A stretch of DNA of 64,000 bases from Vitellaria paradoxa (lineage: Eukaryota > Streptophyta > Magnoliopsida > Ericales > Sapotaceae): positions 29,910,147 to 29,974,146 of the forward strand of contig CM034243.1 of NCBI GenBank assembly GCA_019916065.1. The letters are read 5' to 3'. A model generated the notes under the pieces. That model did no database searches, was not told where the DNA came from, and saw only the letters and a program-made list of their open reading frames with translations. The position numbers were made by a program, and so were the translations under genes. Shown one piece after another: positions 56,930-64,000 of this stretch (positions are counted from its first letter, which is position 1; each line of letters starts with the position of its first letter).

Positions 56930-59480
56930 GATAAGGGGTTGGGCTTAGGATGGGCCAACTGAGGCCCAATTATAATTTATTTTTTATTTGATAATAGTAG
57001 AAAAATTATATGCTGCTATAAATTAAAAAAAAATTATTGTGCCAATTCCTCAGTAATAAGTCCATAAACTGTCATGCCATACAAACAATAAATTTTGAGG
57101 TAATGACATTACTCATAATAATATTAGCAGAAATATTAATATTATAGTTATTATTGTGAAATGAGAAATGTAACAACCGATTAAACGTCATAATTGACAG
57201 GAGAGGGTTACAATAGAATTGGAAGGTAAAGTTTTTATTGAAAATTTATAGTTAAGATGATAAAGCTGGAAATTGAAAAGTTATGATTTTTGATGGATGA
57301 ATAGACTTTTTTCTTGGTAATTGAGGGTGTTCGGTCTAACTTATGTCCATTTCAATTAATTATTGGGGTCTTGAAGTTAACAATTGAACAAATCCTCCAA
57401 TGGTCCTAAGCAGATTCGAACTAGTGACTAATAAGATTGGGCATAATATATAAAAAGTCAAATAACCACAATTTGGCCATTTATTTTCAATAAAAACAAT
57501 CTTAACTATACATTTTTTACATATATTTTCTAAAATCGAATAATGCCTATTGAATTAAAAACAAAACAAATTTAAAAATAGCATTAACGAATAAATATTT
57601 AAAGGAGGAAAATATTCTAATTTTAAAATTTTGAGTTATATTAGTATATAAATAATACAAATAGTATATAAATAATACAAATAGTGTACAATTATATGCA
57701 TTTAAATTAAAATTTTAATATAAATATTTATTTTTTAAGAAAAAAGAAAGTTGAAGTTAAAAATATCAGATCTTTTTTTTTTAACTTTTTCTAATAGATA
57801 TTTGTCTAATAAGTATCTATACTAATAAGTATCCATACTAATAAGTATTTGTCTGATAGGTAATTAGGTATACATAAAGTGTTTAGTAAAGTGTAAAATT
57901 TTATTATTTAATATAAATATTATCACAATTTAAAATTTTTATAAATAGTATTAAAAAAATATATGAAAATAGTGAAAATTTATTTTCTTATTTGAAGTGA
58001 CCGAAAAGATAAATAAAGTAGAGAAACAATAATAATCTTAACTGTTAAATAAATTCAACAATTAAAAATATTTCAAATTTAAATTTCTTAAGTTGATGTG
58101 ATTCACAAATATATATATATATATATATATATAATGAAAATATGTACATCCCATTATAAAACTTGCTTATGTTTTGTAATTAATATTACCATTCAACTCT
58201 GGATAATATCTCAACCAATAAGACTTAAAATTTTTTTTTAATTGTCAATAATTTGAGTCTCTTTAAAGTTTTATTTGTGAGTTTAGGAGATAAAATAAAA
58301 TAAAAGAAATAATAATATTTCCTTTTTATTTGTTTGTAAGTTTACGATAGAAAGAATAATAATTTTATTTCTTTTTACTTGTGAGTTGAGAAAAAATGGA
58401 AGGAGAAGAAAGTGTATATTATTATTTACCATTAAATCCTTTGAATAGTTAGAGGGTTGATAATTTATTTAGTTATAGGTTATTTTTGTAATTTGTGGGC
58501 TAATATGTCATTTTAAAAGTTTTATTAATTCACTTTTTTCTTCTTTCAATTTCTTTTCACTTTGGGAAGATGAAATTTTTAAAAAAATAAATTATATCTG
58601 CCTCCTCTTAACATTTTGGCAAGTATACTTAACATTGACAATATTTAAAAGTTACACTTTCTCATTTATTTTGAAATATTGTTAACGTTGATCTTCTTTT
58701 GATAAAATTAGTTATTAAAACTTAACATAAAATGTTAAAGTAACTAAAATTTTATATATTGTTCTTATTTTACCTATCCATCTCTCATATTTCATCAAAT
58801 TTCTTTACCAAAAAAAAAAAAAAAAACTCAAAATTTTAATATTTTTACTTATTTTTTGAGAATTTAGTAAAAAAAATTGATGAAATTGTGAAAAAGGAGA
58901 GATAAAATAGAAAAAATACCTAAAATTTTAGTTATTTTAACATTTTCTATTAAGTTTTAACAGTTGATTTTATCGAAAGACAGTCAAAGTCAATAATATT
59001 GCAAAATAAAAAAGGTAAGTACAACTTTAAAATATTATAGATGTTAAGTATAATTATATAAATATTAACAAGAGATAAATGTAATTTAGTTTTTTCAAAA
59101 TTTAAGCATTCATTTTTTCTTTCTATTTTTTTCCCTTAAAAAACTCATAAACAAGTAATGAATTTTAAAAACTTTTATTTTCTCTCGTTTTCTTTCCACT
59201 TCCCTTCGTCTAAATAGACAACAAGTCATTGAAAACTTGATGTAAGTACAAGCTAGTTGGTTGCTGAGGGGCTCTTAAAATGATAAAAAAAATGAGATAA
59301 AATAAAATAATTTAATAAAAATTATGAGTTTATAATTTATATAACAGGATAAAAAATAAATAATTTTAAAGATTTTTATGAGTTTTTAAAATTTTTAGGG
59401 ATTTATAAAACGCGGAATACATCTTAATATTAAAAAAAAAAAATCATTTTACGTGCTTATTATGAAGAAATAAAATTTTC
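56930..59480. other. AT-rich intergenic region between TAB2 and DUS gene
   Basis: The two genes point away from each other. I see no gene here. A possible SINE fragment with an inverted box B (CAGATTCGAACTAGTG at about 57411) and a family-A MITE remnant (about 59270-59410) are present, along with an AT microsatellite (58109-58133). The rest is AT-rich low-complexity DNA. Confidence 0.6.
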
Positions 59481-59499
59481 ACTGGAGCCCACTACATCA

Positions 59500-59640
59500 A
59501 TTAGCTTCGCGCATCCGGTACCAACAGTGATTCCGCCTCAGCGGCTCAGCTCAACCGATTTTGAAGCTGCGGCAACCAATTCCGGCGGCGAAAGACAAAC
59601 ACTTTCTTCCCCGTGTAAACGCTAATTCACGTCCCATTTT
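59500..59640 (+). promoter_or_regulatory. GC-richer block, candidate first leader exon/promoter of DUS gene
   Basis: After 2.5 kb of AT-rich DNA this 140-bp block is clearly richer in G and C (TCCGGTACCAACAGTG, AGCGGCTCAGC, TTCCGGCGGCGAAAG). Such blocks often mark the transcription start of plant genes. The next plus-strand gene is the DUS gene, whose coding exon begins with a splice acceptor, so an upstream leader exon must exist. No exact donor is chosen. Confidence 0.3.
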
Positions 59641-62600
59641 CATGTTCTATCTCTATTTACGCGCACACACATGTATATATACCCCTATTTGAAGGGGCAT
59701 TTCTTTTTTCTTGGCACATATATTCATTTTTATCCCCTGTTTTCAAATAATTTCGCTGTAAAAAAAAAAAAAAATCTTCCCTTTTTGTGATTCTACCGTA
59801 AAAATATTGTAAAGTTGTGCATATGTGTTTACATATATCGCTGTCCTATCATGCACTCCACCTCTGGGTGAAGAATTCAATGCTAATGATTTTTTTTTGT
59901 CTGTTTTTCTTTGAAAATTTGAACTGTTGAATTAGGTTTTCTGTTGAACACTATACTTCCACTTGATTTTTATTTTTGACTTTGTTAGAAGAGGCTGATG
60001 AAATTGGTGGTCCGGTTATGATTTATTACAAGCTTAACCACTGTTTTGAGACCCACATATTGTTTAACTGCTTGCTTAAATTACTCAATAGGGGAAAGTA
60101 CTGGAGAATATTTGCTTAGACTGGGACTACATTTTTAGGGCAGGGTATACTTAATTACTTGTTAGTGGGAACAGTATGGTTCTACCGTCGGGTTTAGTGA
60201 ATTTTGATTCTTGCAGCTACAATTTCCAACTGAAGGTATTTATTTTATCTTTTCATTGATAAATTTGACATTAGTATTTTACGATATTGTTATGCGATAG
60301 ACAACCTAAGAGGGGGGGGATGAATTGGCTTTATCTCTAATTTAGTGTTACCATTCTATTACTTTTAGTGTACCCATGTTGGCCGGACATAATAAGGGTA
60401 AGGCTATGTAATACACGTCCAACACCCTTAAATTAGTTTGTATGATCCTTTAAATACTTGTTCCATACCCGTTCTTCAATTATATCTTCATTATATTTTT
60501 TTGCATATCATATCTTCATTGTGTTCATCCTTGTTGTAAATCTCATCACCACTGAAAATTCATTTCCATTCTTCTTATAAATCCAATTTTCTAGCATGTT
60601 TTATCTTGACTTGGTTAAAGATTTGTCAATCCCCAAATCTTCCCTTTCTTTTTAATTTAGATTTTGCAACTAGTGTGTCAATTCCTAACCTTGAGGCATT
60701 GACTCCTCAGTTTTAGGTTGCATTCTATCTCTAGGTTTCGATTCCTCACTCTCCATGTGTCGATACATCATTCCAAGGCGTGTCCGTTCTTATTCAAGGT
60801 GTTTACTCTTCACTTCCAACGTTTTGAGTCCTCATTGTTGGTCTTAAGTTTCATGCTTTATGGACTAAGATTTCAACTGACCATAAGTAAGGTGTCGCTT
60901 AATTTGGCCATGTTTGGAGCTCTAAAAGTTACCAAAAATCTTTGTAAATCTCAACAAATTTCTACAAATTTTTACAAAACTTTTTCCACCTTGAATTACA
61001 TAAATATTTATAAAATCTCTACAAATCTCTATAAATCTCCAAAAATCTCTACAAATCCTAGTAAAATCTTTATAAATTTCCAAAAAGTTTTGCACAAAAC
61101 ACTAAAAATTCTCTGCTAGAATCCGTTTAAACGGATTTCCCCTGCTAAAATCTATTTGAATAGATTTCCACTATTCATCTTTATCTTTTCGTGGTTTATT
61201 GGCTGCACCAAAAAGTAAGACAAACCATATTTTATCTCAACTTTTATAACTACAAACGGCTCCTTTGTATAATTTGCATCGCCACATGCCCCCTCCTTTT
61301 CTTAACTCTAAATCAAGTTATAAAAAGTTTCATATGAAATTCTTAACATATAAATGAATACGAATTGAGATGTACAAGCCCAATTTAACTCTTTCAAGCA
61401 TGGAAAGAGTTCGCATATAAAGCATTCAGGATCATACACTCTAGTATATGCACAAACCAATATATTTCATGAATTTCTCCGCATAAAATATCATTTATGC
61501 TTTGTTATAATTGAAATTAATATCATAAGCAATTTAGAGACTTTAGGACTAACAAATATGTTTGTACTTAACCACTACTTAACCACTATGGCTAGGAATT
61601 GTGGTTATCCTTGTGAATTTAAATTAATATGAACTTGCATGACCAAAAAAGAATTATGGGAATTTTTGTGAATTCATGAAGTTATGCACCAAGTATAAAA
61701 CTTTAAGGGTTATGTTTTATGTTAGAATTTAGATACATTCGCGGGGATTTATGAGTAACTGGTTGGTAATAAATTATCAATTTAAAATAGAGGTCTTTGA
61801 TATCTGACTTGATGGTATCAATTGGTCCATGTGAGAGCTTGGTGTTTGTCACTCAGGAATTTCTATTCTGTTTTGCTTGACAAATAAACATCAGCGAGAG
61901 GTTTTGTTTATGTGGACAGATGGGGCTGCTAATTATTGAGATGTGTAAAATTACTTAGCTATGTTATTGAGAAATTTACCTAAATGGAATTGAATGAAAC
62001 TGGTGAGTCCAGAATATTTCGTGGAAAATGGGCTTCCGAGAGTAAAAAGAGGGAAGTGATATGTGTTGTGTGATGTGAGAACACTGGTTACTGTAGTTTT
62101 AACTAATTTACGGCAGGAACTTCACTCAGGTGTACTAATCATAAAGTACTTTTCCCAAATGCCAATGAGGGACTTCCATTAATATGTGATATTATAATAC
62201 GAAATATAATTAGTTCTTGTTTTTAGAATGCATTTTATCCTACCAACAAACTTCTTATGGTAATTTTTTTTGAAAAATGAATAGGGTTCTAGTTTTACGC
62301 ATTGTTTTCTAAAAGCAATAAGAGAGAGTTTCTTTACAGTTGGTTTTATTTTATTTTCCACTTTAACGGATCTAGTTTGATATGCTTCCATAAACTACTT
62401 GAGGTCATAAAACTGCATTCTAAAATTGCAGTCATGGACAACTGTCTCCTCATTTCTGTTTAACTTCATTGGAACCAAATACTTCCATACACTGAACGGA
62501 AGCAGGAGTTGGTCTGTGTCACATTGATTCTTGTGGCTAAACAATGGTGAACCATATTTTCTACAGTTTATAGACATGAAACCATCCATGTGATATGTTT

Positions 62601-62665
62601 ATTTGTTTAAGTGAGCTATGGTCACATTTCTTTATCATTTGTGATTTGGTTTCAATAATGGACAG
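59640..62665 (+). other. Probable 5'-UTR intron of DUS gene with MITE-like insert
   Basis: No coding exon is visible in this 3-kb stretch. A possible 18-nt leader exon (TTCTTGCAG acceptor, then GAAG/GTATTT donor, at about 60217-60234) is weak. A MITE-like element lies at about 60909-61264, with GGCCATGTTTGGAGCTC on the left, CAAACGGCTCC on the right and many CTCTACAAATC repeats inside. The rest is AT-rich. Confidence 0.4.
60909..61264 (+). mobile_element. MITE-like element upstream of DUS coding exons
   Basis: The left end has ATGTTTGGAGCTCTAAAAG, and the right end reverse-complements to GGAGCCGTTTGTAGTTATAAAAG. The interior repeats AAATCTCTACAAATCTC-type units and holds an inverted pair (CCGTTTAAACGG). 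An open 133-aa frame through it is an effect of the repeats. Confidence 0.4.
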
Positions 62666-62701
62666 GTACATGAAAGAGCAGGCTACCGTTAAGTTAAGGG
62701 G

Positions 62702-63113
62702 ATGATGATGTCTGCTGGACGCACTTTGTTTGCCTCTCCGACACCTATTCATTCTGTTACCCTAAAAAATCATCACAGATGGTCATCAAATATGTTTTTC
62801 ACCAGAGCAAGAAAGTTCCTTGCTTGCAATCATATGTGTCGACTGTATAGGAAACCTTTGACGGTTGCTGCAGTGTATCTTCCTCCTTGGTTCAGGTGAC
62901 TAATTTTGGATTTTAATTCAGCTTGTTTTTAGTAAGGAGCTATGAAATCTTTGGATCTGAATTTATTGTCTTTAATTGGTCTGAAGTGTTGCTCCAATGA
63001 TGGAATGGACGGATAATCATTATAGGACTCTTGCCCGGCTCATTTCCAAACATTCATGGCTCTATACAGAAATGCATGCTGCGGAAACAATTATTCATCA
63101 GAAGGGAAATCTG
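62702..63113 (+). CDS. tRNA-dihydrouridine synthase, DusA-type (5' part only)
   Basis: Two coding exons are present, 62702-62895 and 62987-63113, joined in phase 2 across a 91-bp intron (TTCAG/GTGACT, CTGAAG acceptor). The leader exon starts at an acceptor at 62665/62666, and an in-frame TAA at 62690 fixes the ATG at 62702. Residues 1-60 are basic and Ser-rich, as for an organelle-targeting peptide. Residues 65-107 read [20 protein letters not shown] followed by [20 protein letters not shown], the start of the FMN-binding TIM barrel of DusA-family enzymes, which reduce uridine to dihydrouridine in the tRNA D-loop. Exon 2 ends at CTG/GTAATT. No further exon appears before 64000, so the catalytic Cys and the C-terminal domain lie outside the window. 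Confidence 0.87.
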
Positions 63114-64000
63114 GTAATTTTTTTTTTTTTTAAATTATGGTTTTGTGAAGAGGAAAATATTGTCAACAAACTCTTGTGGATTGGAAACAAGGGGATTTTG
63201 AGCTAAAAAAAAAAAAAGACCCCAGTGTTAAATTTTATATTTTATACACTTCCTATGTTTTTCGTTGCATTACTTCTTACATTTATTTCCACAAAATCCA
63301 ACAGATATTTAATTACGTTAATGTAGATAAATACTAAAGGTGAGCAGAACTAAATAGCATGAACAATAATTATATTCACCTATGGTGGTAAACATTTAAC
63401 TCTCTAAATCTTGAAATGGTAATATGTGAGGCAATGCCAGAGCATTGATAGATCACATTAAATCAGATTTGGAAATATGTGAGTATAACTTATTAACTTA
63501 TGCTGACTTTTTGGATGATATATATGTGGGTAAATTACTCTAACCTACCTTGAGGTTTATTGAAAAGTGAGATAACTCCTCTTTTGTTCCAATAAATACT
63601 CTAACATCCCTTATTTTTCAGATTTTATCACAAATTCTCTCTTGGTACTAAAAAACTTTAGAATGTAATTACGAATTTTGTTGACATCATCAAAATAATT
63701 ACTACAATTCCTAAACTACCCTTATTCTAATAAAAATACTGAAATGCTGTTATGTTAATTGATAAATCGCTCTTATGCCCATAATAATAGCAAGACACGC
63801 GACACTTTTTCTTTACCCTGTTTTTCTTTTCTATCTTATCTCTCCCATCTATGGTCTCTCAAACTCAAAATGCTTAACCCTTTGGTTTGACTTATCTAGC
63901 TTCTTGTCTCTAGCTTCTCTATCTTAACCGTCGCTTCTTGTCTTTGCCATCAGCAAAACAAACCACCACCGAACATTGCAATACCCATCATTTGGGTTAT
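63114..64000 (+). other. Start of DUS intron 2 (runs off the window)
   Basis: After the GTAATT donor there is a T run, an A run near 63206-63217 and AT-rich sequence. A sentence-like TE fragment lies at about 63530-63720 (CTTGAGGTTTATTGAAAAG onwards). No frame matching the rest of a DUS protein (expected to continue with a conserved Phe-Leu-Ala-rich segment) is seen. The intron is therefore at least 887 bp. Confidence 0.6.

Noticed and set aside
60718..61119. 133-aa plus-strand frame
   Set aside because: Its C-terminal half is periodic (Ser-Thr-Asn-Leu-Tyr-Lys-Ser type) because it reads the repeats of a MITE.

Overview
This window is nuclear DNA from a flowering plant, most likely a dicot; I cannot name the species. 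Five genes have intact, spliceable coding structures with GT-AG introns, and a sixth is cut by the right edge. Three of the products act in the chloroplast or carry plastid-type leaders. The spaces between genes are very AT-rich and packed with MITEs, SINE-like retroposons, short tandem repeats and dinucleotide microsatellites. There is no rRNA gene, CRISPR array or prokaryotic operon structure.

Layout: (1) 5188-5709, minus: single-exon gene for the variable (A) subunit of chloroplast ferredoxin-thioredoxin reductase, with a G-box and TATA stretch upstream. (2) 13730-19491, minus: an OBERON4/TITANIA2-type PHD-finger protein with two coding exons (predicted 1372 aa) and a 5'-UTR intron; its N-terminal half carries five 28-residue repeats. 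(3) 26947-35479, minus: TWISTED DWARF 1/FKBP42 with seven coding exons (predicted 366 aa) and a 5'-UTR intron; its introns hold many transposon relics, including an RTE-like LINE tail with a perfect 18-bp target-site duplication. (4) 42543-47682, plus: a CHX28-type cation/H+ exchanger with four exons (798 aa). (5) 50186-56821, minus: TAB2/ATAB2, the plastid RNA-binding factor for photosystem I translation, with five exons (383 aa). (6) 62702 to beyond 64000, plus: the first two coding exons of a DusA-type tRNA-dihydrouridine synthase.

The genes are not an operon or an obvious pathway cluster. FTRA and TAB2 both serve chloroplast function, TWD1 serves auxin-transporter delivery, OBE4 meristem and embryo patterning, CHX28 ion transport, and the DUS protein tRNA modification.

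I found no convincing new multi-gene system. The points most worth a second look are the OBE4 minisatellite and its possible 21-residue upstream ORF, two in-frame alternative donors at TWD1 exon 1, the retroposon-flanked TWD1 exon 2, several SINE/hAT/Tourist elements with recognisable target-site duplications, a TRIM-like relic next to a recent 144-bp tandem duplication, and a three-copy ~170-bp tandem repeat in a TAB2 intron. Exon boundaries were worked out by hand from splice signals, reading phase and family resemblance; none has been checked against transcripts.
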